A DNA stretch of 64,000 nucleotides from Lentinus brumalis (taxonomy: Eukaryota; Basidiomycota; Agaricomycetes; Polyporales; Polyporaceae). Shown here piece after piece: positions 22,249 through 35,078 of the stretch. The notes beneath the pieces were generated by a model that was not told the DNA's origin, did no database searches, and saw nothing but the letters and a program-made list of their open reading frames with translations. The stretch's first letter is position 1, and each line of letters starts with the position of its first letter. Location: positions 930,001 to 994,000 of the forward strand of contig MARA01000011.1 of the NCBI GenBank assembly GCA_001792895.1, read 5' to 3'. Both the position numbers and the translations under genes were made by a program.

Positions 22249-25200
22249 ATGTTCACTTCACAAGCGGTCAAGGCTTTGCCAGATCTCTCGTTCGATGTAT
22301 CTGGCTCTGCGGACTGGCAAGCGGGTCATCTCAGGACGATCCATCGCCATCTCGACACCACCGCTGTCGCTACTGAGCCCACATCTGGGTTGTTCGTGGT
22401 CGGTACGGACTGTCTGCTTTCTTCGCTAACTTGTGACTTATGCGCGTGGCTCCAGGGACCGCAGCGGGAAACATCTACCTATATGGGGCGCCGGGTGTCG
22501 AGTGCGAGCTCAAGCTTGTGAACCCACCTGGTCTGCGCATTACATTTCTGCAGTTCGCTGCTGCCGCATTCAAGCTGTTGGCCATCGGTACAGATACTTT
22601 CTAGGTGGTCATTGCTTTTGCTCATTGATGTTGCAATGTATAGATGAGCACAATAGGTTGCATGTATTCGATCTTGCCGGCGAGGGCCGACCGAAACTGC
22701 AAAGGATCACAGGTCTCGGTCATCCTGTGAAGTACATTTAACATTGTTTCCGATGTGGAATTACGTTTGACGAACACTGACAGTGCCCTGGTCACATCGC
22801 CTTCACATACTCATGTCCGTGTGGAACTGCTCGAGCGTCGCCGCAAAGATACTCACACCATCTGCAGGCCTTCATCGCTCTAGCCAACGGAGAGATCAAG
22901 ACATACGACCTGCTTTGTCTCCGCATATCGCAGTATATCATACCAAACCTGTGGAAGATGCATGAGGAGCTGTCTCTGACAAATCAGTTGGGGACACCCC
23001 TGTGAGTATCCTGATCAAGTCACACAATGATGTGCTAACATATCATCCGACAGAGACATGGTGGTCGACATGCTCATTCATCCTCGGGACCTGAATCTGC
23101 TCTTTGTGGCTTACGAAGGTCTGACGACTCCGCCTTCTCTCAAGAGACGTGTTGACTGATGTTTGTATAGGTGGCGTCATCCTTCTGGACCTCGTAAGAT
23201 TTCATGTTCACACACCACCACCAGCGAAGCTGACAGATCCTGCACAGAAAGAGCAAAAGGCGGTTAGAACGTTCGCACTGACTCTTCCTCCTGGGGCACC
23301 TGGAGGGAACGGATATCATGCAAAGGTATCTGCCACTTCTCTGGTGAGGAGCCCGCCATGATACATTGACTACGTTCGGTTCTGGCAGGACATACTGCAG
23401 CCCCGTCATCTTCAAGTCACGACACTGGCCATCCACCCATCAGGTCATCTGCTTGCTGTGGGTTACGCGGACGGCACTATAGGCTTTTGGTCTCTCGAAG
23501 ACGAGGACAAACCACTGATGTTGAGAACTGTCGACAGTCCGGAGGCAGAAGACTTGAGCGCAGTCGACACGATCAAGCTCGAATCACTCTTAGCGGCCGC
23601 CCACCAACACCCGCCCGAGCCTCCCCGAGAACCCATCTTTAAGCTGACATGGAGCGGGTTCCCCAACTCGTCCGACCCTCGTGGTGGCGACACGGTCCTA
23701 ACAGTCCTTGGAGGGATCACTATCGACTCACCTCCTTGCGTCACCGCCCTCCTTTTGCCGCCTCTTCGACCGCCAGCACCTCCCACCCCAACGTCGCCGA
23801 AAGACCAGCCGACCATGCCCTTTCTGTTTCCCGAGACCCGCGCCGCTATGTGTGCCTCGCTCTCCGTAAAAGATGTACACACGTATGGCGCGGCAGGAAC
23901 CGTGCAAGACTTCTTGCTCTTCCCACGTTCTAGCCCACATTTCTCCGGGACATACGACCCCAATGCGATCCTCGTCATCTCTGAGTCGGACGCACCGGAC
24001 GCTCGCGTGTGTGAAGCGTTCGAGTTCCCGCCTCCGGCATTTGTCGAATCTGCCAAACCTCCAGCACCCACAGAAGCTTTGAAGTCGTCTCTACCACAAG
24101 AAGATCCGTTCGAACCCGACGACGCTCTGGCAGACGAACTTGCGACAACCTTGCAGTCTATGGCCATGACCGCCGATCCTTCGCCTGTCAGGCTCCCACA
24201 TTCCCTTTGGAGCGTACTAGGGGAGTACATAATCAAGGTCGACAAGCATGCACACGAGACGCTCGTCAGGGACAAGCTCGGACATATTGATGGGGAGGTA
24301 CCCTTCCCAGTCAAAGGTGGCCTCGCGTGGGTGGAGGACTCAGAGGGGCTGGCTAAATACTCCAAGGTAGGTCTACAAAGTGCGTTTCCCGCCTACAGTA
24401 GATATCATATTGACGCAACCACAGCAACAACCCAACAGGATCCTCGTGTCGCATCTCCGCAATCTCTCTATTCAATTCCTTGACTTGAGCCCTCAATTGC
24501 TCAACGGCACCAGGCCCGAAGTACCGCTAGCCACGGGCTTCCCATCCCCAATACCACGCTTGACTATCGAACTGGCCCCCATTCTGATCGACCCTTCTCT
24601 TGGTCTAACCGGGAGCACTGACTTCGATCCACGTCTGATCAAGCAGCGCATTAAAGCGATCCACTTTGCCCAAGAGTCACTCGAATGTGTCGCTATCATG
24701 CGGAGCGGCGCAGTGATCTTGCATCGACTGGATGTGCCAGCTGATGCCGCGAGCTTCGGGCAGCAATCTCTTCCGGACGAGGAGATAGTCTCCCTGTCCC
24801 ACCTTCGTGCACGCAAGGGTCTGCGATACAGCCCAGTGTTTGCCGTCAAGCCGAGCGAAGCCAGAGGTCAGGTCACTAGCTGTGCACTCTCAGATGTGGG
24901 GTTCCTCGCGGTCGCGTACGCATCCGGACTGCTACTCATCATTGATCTGCGCGGACCTCATGTCCTGCTACGGAGTAGCTCGCGTCCTCATGGTGGCTCG
25001 AGCTTCCTACATCGACACTCAGAATCTGAGCCCATCCAGCAACTTACCTGGGCTTGCTGTGGGCTCTCATCGGGTAAGTGTACTGTCTATGTCCCCGCAC
25101 CACGCTGATGCGATACCTTTTCCAGATCCTCAGCCACAGATGAGGCTCCTCTGCATCGCTGATTCTGGACAAACCTCCATTTACACCCTCAGGTATGGCG

Positions 25201-26483
25201 CGCCGAGCACCTGGTCAGTCGACCCCCACCCTGTGGCTGCAGAAGCCCCAGCGCATCTGATTCCCGGCGGGTCTTTCGTCCTCGAAGCGAAGAAGGGGTA
25301 TACACTGCGGGCAGACAGGAAGGGCCTTGCATCTGTCCTGCAGCCGGGGCAAGCCGCAGACTCGTCCGGCAAGTGCATATGGGTGGCCGCGGGAGCGAAA
25401 GGCGTGCGTTGCATGCTCGACGTCAATGGAGAACGTGTATCCAGGATAGAGTGGGGCAACAAAGTGGGCACCGTCGTGCACGTCGAGGTCGTCGGACATT
25501 TAGGTGCGTGTGGTCATTCACACGTCCTTCCTTCCTGAGTTTCTGACGTGAGCACCCCGCCACTCTTCAGACTCTTACGCGCTGGTTGCGTACACGAGCC
25601 TGGGGCTGGCGCTCATTTACTCCCTCCCGCACCTCGAGCAAATCACCACGCTCGAGCTCCATCCATCCGGCCTCTCCCTCTCCCAGTGAGTGTCATTATA
25701 TATGAAGTACCTATGTGTACTGACACGGGACTCCAGCCCTCCGCAGACGGACGAATCCGGCGACTACATCGTACACAACACCTTCCCAGTACCATCTGGC
25801 TCCCACACGCGCCTCATTTCCAGCACCGAGCTCCACACCCTCTTCATCTCCAGGCGTGCAGGGCTGTACGTACCACCCCTCGTCAACCTAGCCCACGGTC
25901 GCGGGTCGGTCCCTGCGCAGCCTCAGCCTGTCTCGCTCGGACCGGTCTCGGTAGTGGGATCCGTCCTAGGCTACCTCGGGTCGTTGAGCATAAGTAGTGC
26001 AGGTGACCAGATCGACGCTCTGCGTGAGTTCTCCGTCAGCTCAATTTTGGCTACTCGTACTGACGAACCTATCACTAGTCGCTGGCCCGGATAGGCCTAT
26101 CCCTAAACCTCAAGTTCGCCCCGCAGTGAAGAGCACGGAGACTGGTGCGAGCGCGTCGTCTGACCCTTCCCAGAGTTCGGTGGTTGCTACGGCAGCTGGG
26201 ATGTCTGCAGGTGTCGGCGATCTGTATAACCGTCTCGGAACAGCTATCGCCGAACGAGGGTATGTCGCACGATCGTCCCAAAGTATCATAAGCTGACGAG
26301 GTACCAGAGAGAGGCTTGGAGAACTTCAAGAAAGTTTGGATCATCTGGGACAAGGAAGCAAGAATATGGTGGCGCAGGTGCGTCCAGGGGATAGCCTAGT
26401 AGCACGACTCTCACTGATCGCACTCCGCACAGGCCAAGAGACTTGCTGCTCAGCAAAGTGCAAAGGGCTGGTTCGGGTTCTGA
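22249..26483 (+). CDS. Tomosyn/SRO7-family exocytosis protein (Lgl WD40 protein with R-SNARE tail)
   Basis: Sixteen exons give 1137 residues: 22249..22402, 22456..22587, 22644..22731, 22784..22814, 22868..23001, 23054..23118, 23171..23193, 23248..23325, 23389..24366, 24425..25073, 25126..25503, 25571..25685, 25737..26023, 26079..26259, 26308..26377, 26433..26483. The start SGSADWQAGHLRTIHRHLDT is the Lgl/tomosyn opening. WD-type blades follow (NRLHVFDLAGEGRPKLQRIT; HPSGHLLAVGYADGTIGFWS; ALSDVGFLAVAYASGLLLII). The C-terminus carries a v-SNARE-like coiled coil, VGDLYNRLGTAIAERGERLG to QAKRLAAQQSAKGWFGF, with the central Arg. The family binds t-SNAREs and controls vesicle docking at the plasma membrane. 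Yeast Sro7 lacks an obvious SNARE tail, whereas this protein keeps it, as animal tomosyn does. A long disordered insert lies at about residues 330-420. Confidence 0.9.
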
Positions 26484-26635
26484 CCATGAACGTCTCCGTT
26501 CACGCGGTGTATCATATGCAACTCATGTTTCTGCCAATCGATATCACCGTGGTCTGGATACCGATACAATGCCGGAGCTACATGGCGACGACGAACACTC
26601 TACTGTACACGAAATCCCTGCTGTCTACTATGCCA

Positions 26636-27543
26636 TCAATCTTTCTTCGGCGGCTCCTGACTGACGAAGAGGCCGGTGAGACCAGCGGTGGCCTTCTTCC
26701 TCTGCTCGTTGAGCATACCGAAGAAGCCATCTTCTCGGCTCGTCTCGCGACGGTGGTCCCACTCCTCGGTGTGCCGGACGACCTGATGCATGTCGTTCGT
26801 CTCGAGAGTGAGAAGCGAGTTCACAACCTGTGGTGGCGTGCAAGTCTCATCAATCACGCGTCACACAGCGAAGGAGCGAACAGGTGTACCTTGGTCGGCT
26901 CGCCCTTGGGGTCGCGGTAGTAAGCGACGTCTTGGTCGATGAGGATCGTGCTCTTCGCGACGGAAGGCGGGTTCTCGAGCACGCGGAACGAGGGGATGTC
27001 CGCACGCGGGAATAACTAAAGGTCGGTACCATCGACGACCCGTGAATATCATGGCTGGATATATGCGCGTTACCCACCTTTGCCAGACCGTTGAATTGGG
27101 CGCGAATGGACTTGACTCCCTCAGCGATGCCGACGGGATCGTGGAAGACCGCGTCCGGCGCATATATCTCGTAGGTGCGCTATGACCGATGCTTCGTTTT
27201 GGTTTCGTGCCGACTTAACAGTGACAGGATGACCTACCTCCGTCGGCTTGGAGCTATAGAGCTTCAACGACGACATCATGAGTCGGAGCGGCGAGCTGCT
27301 TCGTCGTGCACACACCTCTTTGATGCCTTCGAGGATCTTCTCCTCATAGGCCTCGGGCTGACGTTCGCGAAGACCCTTTGTCTCACTTGGAGTAAGGCCG
27401 GAGGCATTCTTGGCGTTGGGGTCGTTGGATGGCATATTGCAGCGTGTCGAGGCAGCGAAGTGGCGGACGGTCAAGTGTCTCGAACAAGTTACTCGGAGGT
27501 TGCGAGAGAACGGGCGAAGAGGAGACATGGGTGGGTGGGCCAT
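26636..27543 (-). CDS. SnoaL-like (NTF2-fold) protein, possibly mitochondrial
   Basis: Exons 27316..27543, 27238..27261, 27078..27179, 26890..27015 and 26636..26827 give 223 residues. After an Arg/Ser-rich leader (MSPLRPFSRNLRVTCSRHLT), compatible with a mitochondrial presequence, the core reads LYSSKPTERTYEIYAPDAVF, HDPVGIAEGVKSIRAQFNGL, DQDVAYYRDPKGEPTKVVNS and HQVVRHTEEWDHRRE. The periodic pattern of a nuclear-transport-factor-2 cone (helix, YAPDAVFHDP loop, beta strands) matches SnoaL-like proteins, a family of varied enzymes and binding proteins. Substrate unknown. It is convergent with tomosyn (153 bp between stop codons). The 24-nt exon 2 fits both phases. The first acceptor (TTGAAG) is non-pyrimidine but no better site keeps the frame. 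Confidence 0.75.
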
Positions 27544-27933
27544 GCGACTGCTTTATATACCGCGAAGGGCACTCGCCGAAAAGGCTCATGACGCATTTTG
27601 GGCAGCGATCGAGCGTCGCGCATCGGCGCAAACGCGTTCCCTCAATCGTTCTCGCGTCCGTCAGGTGGGCGTGCTTGCTTGCTTGCGCTCGCGTGGAGCA
27701 GCCTCGCTCGCTCACGTTCCGCTTCGACTTATCTGCTATGCTTCTATTACCGTACAATACATGATAGACCGGCATGACCCTGGACGACCCTCCGTGCGAC
27801 GATCAGCTTACAATCCACGAACCAAAAGATACAAAGTAGGAATGCTATGAAGACATGTACGCGACGTCCGAGTTTTACGAACTGTGCACGAAACGTGTAG
27901 ACGCGATGGAACGCACCAGGGGATACTCGCAAC
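27544..27933. other. Intergenic, promoter of SnoaL-like gene and 3' flank of RING gene
   Basis: 390 bp between two leftward genes. It includes GC-rich direct words (GCTTGCTTGCGCTCGC near 27670) but no coding exon or mobile element that I can support. Confidence 0.35.
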
Positions 27934-29720
27934 TCAGTCTACTTGATTTGCCCATCCTCCAGGGATGTCGAAATCGTCCTGTTCGCGTCGTGACGACGAC
28001 TGACCCGATCCAGTTGTGTTCGTAGTCTGTTCGTGGCCCTGGTTGGCACCAGTGGGGCGGGTATTTCCGCCGCCGCCTGATCCACTACTTGAAGCAGCGC
28101 CGCCATGACCAGAGAATAGATTGAACACATTCGACAGGATGCTCCCACCTCCGCCGATTCCACCACTTGGAGGGGCACTACCGGATGGGTTCGCACCTGA
28201 CGGCGGGGAACGGGGTCCGGGGGCTTCCGCACCGGGTTGAGGGACCAGCTGGTACCTGTGATATCCGCATCAGCAACTGCATGAAACTCGCGTGTGAAAT
28301 CTCCGAGAACCAACCTGCACACAGGACATGTACCGCTGGTCTTAAGCCATGGCAAGATGCAGGGTTCATGGAAGGGATGTTGGCATGGGAGGGTTATGAC
28401 GACCTGTTCGTCTGGATCCTCTGTACCCAGCGCAAACTGATCCTTACACACTGCACAGTCCTTCTCCAGGAGAGGCGCTGGATTCGCGTGAGAACGGGAG
28501 CCATGTGGATTTCATCGAACGAGTGAAGACCTACAGCCTTGCTCCAGAATTACTCGCGGCAGCTTCTCGATGACTTCCTCTGTGGCGGGGACCGGTTGGT
28601 GTGCGTTGTTGTTCTCCATGATCTGAGAGATGATCTGATCGAGAGCTGCGCGATTTTATGAGCAAGCATGCTTCCGACATGAGTGGATATTAAACGCACC
28701 CTCTTGATTGAATACGTAGTCACCCCATCTTCCAGGTTCCGCCCCACCGACAGGAGTCGCACCGGGTCCAAACATACCACCCAAGAGCTCCGTGAACGGA
28801 TCCCCGGCGCGTCCTGGTCCCATCAGCGTGAGCAGGTATTGGGCGAGCAAAGGCCCTGTGATATTGGGCGGCCCCTGGTGAGTGCCATCGGCATTCCGTG
28901 GCGGAGCAAAGCTGAATTGTACGGGTCAAGGCACAGTCACTGCAGCGACGCAATGAAAACTCACTCGGACAGCCTAGGAACACCGTCGCCGGCAGCGCCA
29001 ACAGGAGGACTGTTCCCAAAGACATATGTCCGTGTCTGGCCTCCTGGAGTACTAGCACGCTCTATCCGAAACGTGAAGGGATTATCGCGTACCTGTACAG
29101 GAGGATGGTTGAGACGACGGGACCAGGCCACAAAGCGCTCAAACGTACCGTGGCAGGCACGCGCGGCGCGTTGGATGGTGGCGTCGCTTCGCTCGTGGAT
29201 CTTCGTGCTTGAGTGCCAGACGAGGTCTCACCGGTACCCGCCGTCTGTGCGGCGAGCGGAAGTGGAGGGATGCCTCGGAGGATAGTGCGAAGCCCGGCTG
29301 GAGCACGGTCGGCAATGCGGGAAGCGAGCAAACGAAAAACTGCCGCACCTAAGAAGGTATCCATCTCACCTGGCAGTGGACCGTCGTCCCACTGACCGCC
29401 CTCGGCTAGCTGGAATTCTCGAGGATCATCCGTAGGGTTCTCTATCTGCGCTCGTCGGGGTGGTTATGACTGGATGTTGACGGAGAAGCGATAACACCAC
29501 ACACCTTCTCCACAAAAGTTCCGTTACAAGATGCACAGTGCGGATCCGGCACCTGGAGAATGGTCAACTATGCGGAACGGGAGGCGTGCAGGATGAGCGG
29601 GAACGCACCATCAGTGGTCTCATCTCCGCATGGCACTGCGACTTCGTTCAGCATCGTGAAACAAGGGAGTGCAGACACACTTGCCTCATGACAGTACCAC
29701 AAGGGTTCCCTACTAGACAT
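27934..29720 (-). CDS. RING-H2 E3 ubiquitin ligase, RNF115/RNF126-like
   Basis: Nine exons (29685..29720, 29609..29635, 29505..29552, 29149..29445, 28965..29092, 28700..28911, 28535..28645, 28315..28477, 27934..28255) give 447 residues. The N-terminus WYCHECHAEMRPLMVPDPHC and CASCNGTFVEKIEN forms the zinc ribbon of the BCA2/RNF126 class. The RING-H2 finger is CAVCKDQF...CQHPFHEPCILPWLK...CPVCR (about residues 292-335). A Gly/Ser-rich tail follows. Such ligases take part in cytosolic protein quality control and receptor sorting; substrates here are unknown. The first intron needs a GC donor (GAG|GCAAGT at 29684), which brings the second CxxC half of the zinc ribbon into frame. The short exons 1-3 (36, 27 and 48 nt) are supported by the metal ligands they encode. 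Confidence 0.9.
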
Positions 29721-29996
29721 GGCGAGTGGCAATCAATGGGCAGCAAGCGATGGTGGTTTGGAGGGAGAGCTGAGCTGAGGCCAATGACGTCGAGGCGCTG
29801 CACGGCCAATCGCGATCTCAGCCACCGGAAGCAAACAGGGGGCAACAACGCGGCCACGCGAGCAATAGCAGTCGTGCGACAATAAGTTTAACGGCCTTGA
29901 TTGTTCCGGGCGGTTGTTTTCCAACCAGCTCGCCGCGTCCGCTCGAGGCTGCTGCTTCTCTCCCCTCCGCGCACGCGTGTGCAGCCCTGCGACACC

Positions 29997-32475
29997 ATGT
30001 CCTATCACGACGTCGACTTTGACTACGACGACGACGAGGGCGGCCTCATCGACCCCGTATGGCTCCTCATGATCTGCTTCGCCCTCGGCATCTGGCTTGT
30101 CATAAACAGATACCAGTCTCTCCTCAACCGCGCTGTCTTCTTCAGGATAGCCCCGCCACCTGTGCGTGCCTCGTGTGACAGCCAGCAGTGCGGGAGAACT
30201 GATTGGACGCGTCGCGCACGTAGCAAATCAAAGAGACATGGACGGCACAGAAGCTGCCCGAACCCTCGCTCGAGGCACATCTTAATACGGACGGCCTGCT
30301 CCCCTCGATGCCCCTCGAAGGCCGGAAATACATCACTGCTTACGACCCTGCTACTGCATACCACCTGGACACCATCCTCGCTGATTCCCAGCAAGATATC
30401 ACGAAGAAGATCGCGGACGCGTACCAGGCCCAACCGGAATGGGCCAAAACCTCGTTCCATGACCGCAGGCGCGTCATGAGGAGTTTGAAGAAGTGGCTCG
30501 TGGAAAACCAGGAGACGTGCGCGAAAGTCGCGTGTCGGGACACGGGAAAGACCAGTGCGTGCCTTCACTTCGTATGCAGACGCGTCTGTTCACGCGTTTG
30601 CCGCGTGTCGCGTAGTGCTCGACGCTGCACTCGGCGAGATTATCACCACTTGCTCAAAGTTGGACTGGCTGATCAACCATGGCGAACGCGTCTTGTCCCC
30701 GGAGAAGCGGTACAATAACTTGATCATGTTTTACAAGAAGTCCTACGTTTACTACGAGCCTTTGGGCGTCGTGTCGGCCATCGTCTCCTGGAACTATCGT
30801 GAGTGCAGTCTCCACGTGCATGGGCTTCCGGCCCTCACAAGCGTCATCAGCTCTGCACAATGCTTGGTCTCCAATCATGGCTGCTCTGTTCGCCGGGAAC
30901 AGCGTTGTCATCAAGTGCTCTGAGCACGTCGTCTGGTCGACATCTTGGTTTGTCCATGCAATCAGGGAGTGCCTGAGGGCTTGCGGCCACTCTGAGGATC
31001 TGGTCCAGGTACGTGGTGTTCGAAATTGTATGGCGAATATCTATTCAGGCCCCAGTAGCTCGTCTGCTGCTATCCCGAAGACGCCGAAGCATTGACGAAG
31101 TCGCCCTTCATCCGGCACATCACCTTCATTGGCTCCGAACGCGTAGGACGTATTGTGAGTCCGCCTCCACGCTGTCTCCAAGGCGTCGTTGACGTCCAAG
31201 TACAGGTCGCCCAAGCTGCCACTGAGTACCTCACCCCTGTGACGCTCGAACTCGGAGGCAAGGATCCTGCTATCATCCTCCCTTCGACCGACCTGCAGAA
31301 GTACATCAGCCTACTGATGCGTGGCGTCTAGTACGTGCCTGTCACAGCTTGACTTCGGCTTACTCTGACCCCCGCCTATAGCCAGAACGCGGGTCAGAAC
31401 TGCATAGGCATCGAACGCATACTTGTGCACGAGTCACAATATGACGAACTATTCGAGCTCTTCACGGAGCGCGCGGATAAGCTCCGTCCTGGTCACTCAC
31501 TGAAGAGTCCCGGCGATGGTGTTGCACCTGTCGCGGATGTCGGAGCTATGATCTCTGGTGACCGGTTCCCTGGTCTTCAGCACGCCATCCACGATGCGGT
31601 AGCGCAAGGGGCGACTCTCACCGTCGGTGGTGAGCCTTGGACTCACCCGTACCTCGAGAGGGGATCGTACTTCAAGCCCACTCTTCTTGGCGACGTCAAC
31701 CCGAATTCCGAGATTGCACAGTCAGAGCGTAAGTTGTGTCAAACGCTCAGAGTGCAACAGGAATGACCTTTTTGTAGTGTTCGCGCCTATTGGGCTGATC
31801 ATCAAGTACGACACAGTGGAGCAGGCTGTTGAGATTGCGAACAGCACGCGGTACGGCCTTGGAGCCAGCGTCTTTGGGCCCGTAAGGGACGAGTGTCTCA
31901 AGGTAGCCAAGCGTCTTCACTGCGGCATGGTCGCGGTCAACGACTTCGGGGTGTTCTATGTGAGTGACGTGCATTAGTCCGAAGATTGGTCGAACTGACA
32001 TATGGAACAGCTCAAGTGCGTACGATGCATGCTACCATTGACCAGCGACTGACATAGACGTGCAACAGTCAAGACCTGCCGTTCGGAGGTACCAAGGCCA
32101 GTGGATACGGGCGGTTCGGTGAGTTGCAGCGACCGTGATTGACAGGAATAGCAGCGTCTGATTGTGTCGCTCGCTCGGCAGGTGGCCCCGAGGGTCTGCG
32201 CGCGCTCACGAACACGAAGGCGATCGTGGTGGACCGATGGGGGTGGGCCATCCAGACGTCGATCCCCGCAGTTCTCGACTATCCTGTGCGCTCCGTTACG
32301 CAGAGCTGGTGCGCGCTCCCCGCTTCATTATCTGTGTCATGTTTGTTGCGCGGTGTGAGCTCACCTCGGTTTCACCAGGGATTTCATCAGCGGTTTGGTC
32401 GGGTTCCTGTACGCAGATGGATGGCGTACAAGGATAGATGCCCTCGTGAAGCTTATCCGCGCGAGCGGGAGGTGA
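29997..32475 (+). CDS. MSC7: Membrane-anchored aldehyde dehydrogenase, MSC7-like
   Basis: Twelve exons (29997..30161, 30251..30554, 30616..30798, 30851..31008, 31059..31154, 31206..31330, 31382..31728, 31778..31959, 32011..32015, 32069..32118, 32182..32308, 32379..32475) give 612 residues. A short acidic N-terminus is followed by one membrane helix (PVWLLMICFALGIWLVI, about residues 22-38), then an ALDH domain: ACRDTGKTMLDAALGEII, VVSAIVSWNYPLHN, VTLELGGKDP (Glu317), YQNAGQNCIGIER (nucleophile Cys351), FAPIGLIIKY, PFGGTKASGYGRFGGPEGLR. Yeast Msc7 has the same layout. It probably oxidises aldehydes at the ER or nuclear membrane; the substrate is unknown. Exon 9 is a 5-nt micro-exon (CTCAA), needed to read FYLNQDLPFGG. 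The gene starts 277 bp from the divergent RING gene. Confidence 0.9.
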
Positions 32476-33410
32476 TTGTGCGCGATCTGCTTCGAGGATC
32501 GAGTGTGAGGGATTTAGGTAGTAGTTTGCAGCTGGTGCTGCGCTTAGTGTGCGAATGTACTGATGATCTAATTACGACTGGATAAAGTTTTTCAGCTCGA
32601 GCATCGACGCCGCGCAGACTCGATCGCTCAGATACGTGGTTAGCTGCAAGAAGAGGTTTGCACGGTGAAAGAATGGCGGAAAGACTGGAATCGGACGCCA
32701 CTGCGGAGAAGCAGGAACGTGTGTTACCCGGAGTTGTGATCCATATCGGTCATCGTCCATGCGGTCCAGCTTCGTGATGTCCATTGCCCACCTCATCCTG
32801 TCTTCTGTCTCCGGCCTAATAGCCATTGCCCTACACACGTTGCTAATGTCTGGAGCACAGACGTTCTAGTCGCAGGTGCTCCGACTCGTAACTCCGTCCA
32901 ACATCCAGTCCCTGACGGTTGCAACACATGCACGAAGCCATCTCGGCCCCGAGATGATTGTTACTCCGTGCAGTGCGACACAGAGAACGGTCCACATGGA
33001 CACATGTGATGCTCCATGTTCGGCGGGGGAACAACATGTCTCGGGCAACTCGCTGCCACTCGTCGTTATTCTCGGACGCCACCATGCTGCATGCAGTACA
33101 GAAGGCCTATCTCCCCTCATATCGCCCGCTCGGACGTGCCCTCCCTTCCCAATCGCACGCGGATGCATATGGTCTCCGCTCGCGTGGGTGCCTCACCATG
33201 TTGCTGGAGCGCGTCGGCATCTGGACAGATGGCGATTCGCCGGTATCCACCAGCTGAGCATCGTCGCGCGAAGCTTCGGAACCCCCTCTAATAGACTTGC
33301 TTCCATGACGAAGCCGTATAAGAGCTGCACTTTGTTCCGCAGCTGCCTCGACAGTCCACCCTGCGGTCCCATCCTGCTAGCTGCACCCTCCCGTCCTTGC
33401 GCCCCCCACG
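32476..33410. other. Intergenic, 0.93 kb, with possible small minus-strand exons
   Basis: This holds the 3' flank of the aldehyde dehydrogenase and the promoter of RNase T2. On the minus strand two open stretches splice plausibly: 33085 down to about 33000 (MVASENNDEWQRVARDMLF) and 32838 down to 32580 (MAIRPETEDRMRWAMDITKL, then, after an intron with donor GTAACA, LTTYLSDRVCAASMLELKNF). I recognise neither, and cannot fix the full model. Confidence 0.3.
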
Positions 33411-35078
33411 ATGCTTGCTGCTACTCTGGCTCTGGGAGCCCTCGCGGGCTCCGCGATCGCGACGCCGTCGCTCACCACCCCGGTCGACGCTATGAACCTG
33501 TTCAGCAAGCGCATTAGCTCTGGATGCTCGACTAGCGGTGCTGCGTCCTGCCATAACACGACGAAGCAGACGGATCTGTGCTGCTTCGAGTCGCCGGGAG
33601 TGCGTGTTGCCTCGGTCCGGAGCATGGGAAGGGTTGCTGATGCTGTTGTACGTAGGGTCTCCTCCTCCAGACTCAGTTTTGGGATACAAACCCCTCAACT
33701 GGCCCGTCCAACAGCTGGACCATCCACGGTGCGTTGCTGCTGTGGTCCGCGGATGATGTTGCCCTTCTAATCTAATCTGATACGACGTAGGGCTCTGGCC
33801 GGACAAGTCGGTGTCCCAAGTTCGAAACATTCCCTTGCAATGCATGTTCTTACTCTTGAACCCGCAGCTGCGATGGTACCTTCACCGAGAACTGCGACTC
33901 CTCGCGTGACTATACCGACATTGCCGATGTACGTCTCTCCTACCCTTCTGTCCAGGACGGTATACTGATTTTTGCCGCAGCTCTTGACTAACCAAGGTGC
34001 AAGCGACACACTAACCTTCATGAAGGAGTTCTGGGTCGACATCAACGGCCAGAACGAACAATTTTGGGAGGTGAGCACCGTTTGCGCTTCTACCCAGGAA
34101 GATTGCGTCCTCATCTAAACACGCCAGCACGAATGGAGCACCCACGGAACCTGCTACAGCACCCTCAAGACCTCCTGCCTGCCATCGGGAAGCCCAAAGG
34201 GTGCCGAGGCAGTCGCGTTCTTCCAGACTGTCGTCAAGCTGTTCAAGACCCTCCCCACCTATGACTGGCTTGCGAATGCTGGCATCACGCCCGACAGTAG
34301 CAAGACCTACACGCTCACGACCCTCACTAATGCGCTCAAGTCGGCGTCCGGTGTCACGCCCGCGCTGAACTGCGACGGCAGCAGCCTCAATGCGATCGAG
34401 TGGTACTTCAACTTGAAGGGCTCCGTGATCGACGGGCAATTCGTCGCTATCGGTATGTTTTGAGTACTGTCACCGCGTACTAATAGGTACTAACGCAGGT
34501 CCACAGACGCACCGTCGAAGGGATCGTGTGGTTCGAGCGGCATCAAGTATGTCCCGAAGTCCGGAGGTACCTCTACGACCACCTCCGTGAGTCTGTCCCA
34601 GCTTTATCATCTTACCAGACAATGACGTGCTGCGACGTAGGGCGGTAGCTCTCCCACTGGCGGCTCTGGTCTTCCCAACAAGGGTACGATCCACGCCAGC
34701 ACCACTGGTGGTCTTCTCACTGGCGGAACATGGTCTGTGCAGACCCTTGCGACCTACACCTTCTCTGGTACCAGCAGCAGCTTCACTATGTCAACGTCGA
34801 AGGGTAGCTGCGGGGTCTCAAGCGGGAAGCTTACCTGCGGCAGTGGTGTCAGCGCGACCACGTTCTCTGCTGTGAGTGGGCTGCTTGGCATGCGGCCACT
34901 ATGATCTGACTGAGCCCGTCCTGTGTTTCAGGTCACTTCTGGCAGCAATCTCCTCCTGGCCGTCTCAGGCTCGACAGCGTTCTCGAGCGATGCGACGCCG
35001 AGTGGCACAGCGCAAGAAACCGTCTTCACGGGCAACAGTCATAGCAAGACCTACACGCTTTCCATTGTCTCGTCTTGA
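33411..35078 (+). CDS. Secreted ribonuclease T2
   Basis: Nine exons (33411..33599, 33656..33728, 33791..33806, 33868..33928, 33981..34070, 34128..34452, 34507..34586, 34641..34871, 34932..35078) give 403 residues. A signal peptide (MLAATLALGALAGSAIATP) leads into CCFESPGGLLLQTQFWDTNP, then both catalytic motifs: SWTIHGLWPDNCDG (His87) and FWEHEWSTHGTCYS (His144, Glu145, His149). Paired cysteines agree with the family. T2 RNases cut single-stranded RNA at acidic pH, outside the cell or in the vacuole. A Ser/Gly/Thr linker (about residues 270-285) connects to a C-terminal beta-rich domain of about 115 residues (TIHASTTGGLLTGGTWSVQT) seen in fungal T2 enzymes. Exon 3 is 16 nt and is fixed by the conserved GLWPDNCDG. 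Confidence 0.93.

Noticed and set aside
23463..24365. Minus-strand open frame of 300 codons
   Set aside because: Antisense to the long exon 9 of tomosyn; no motifs.
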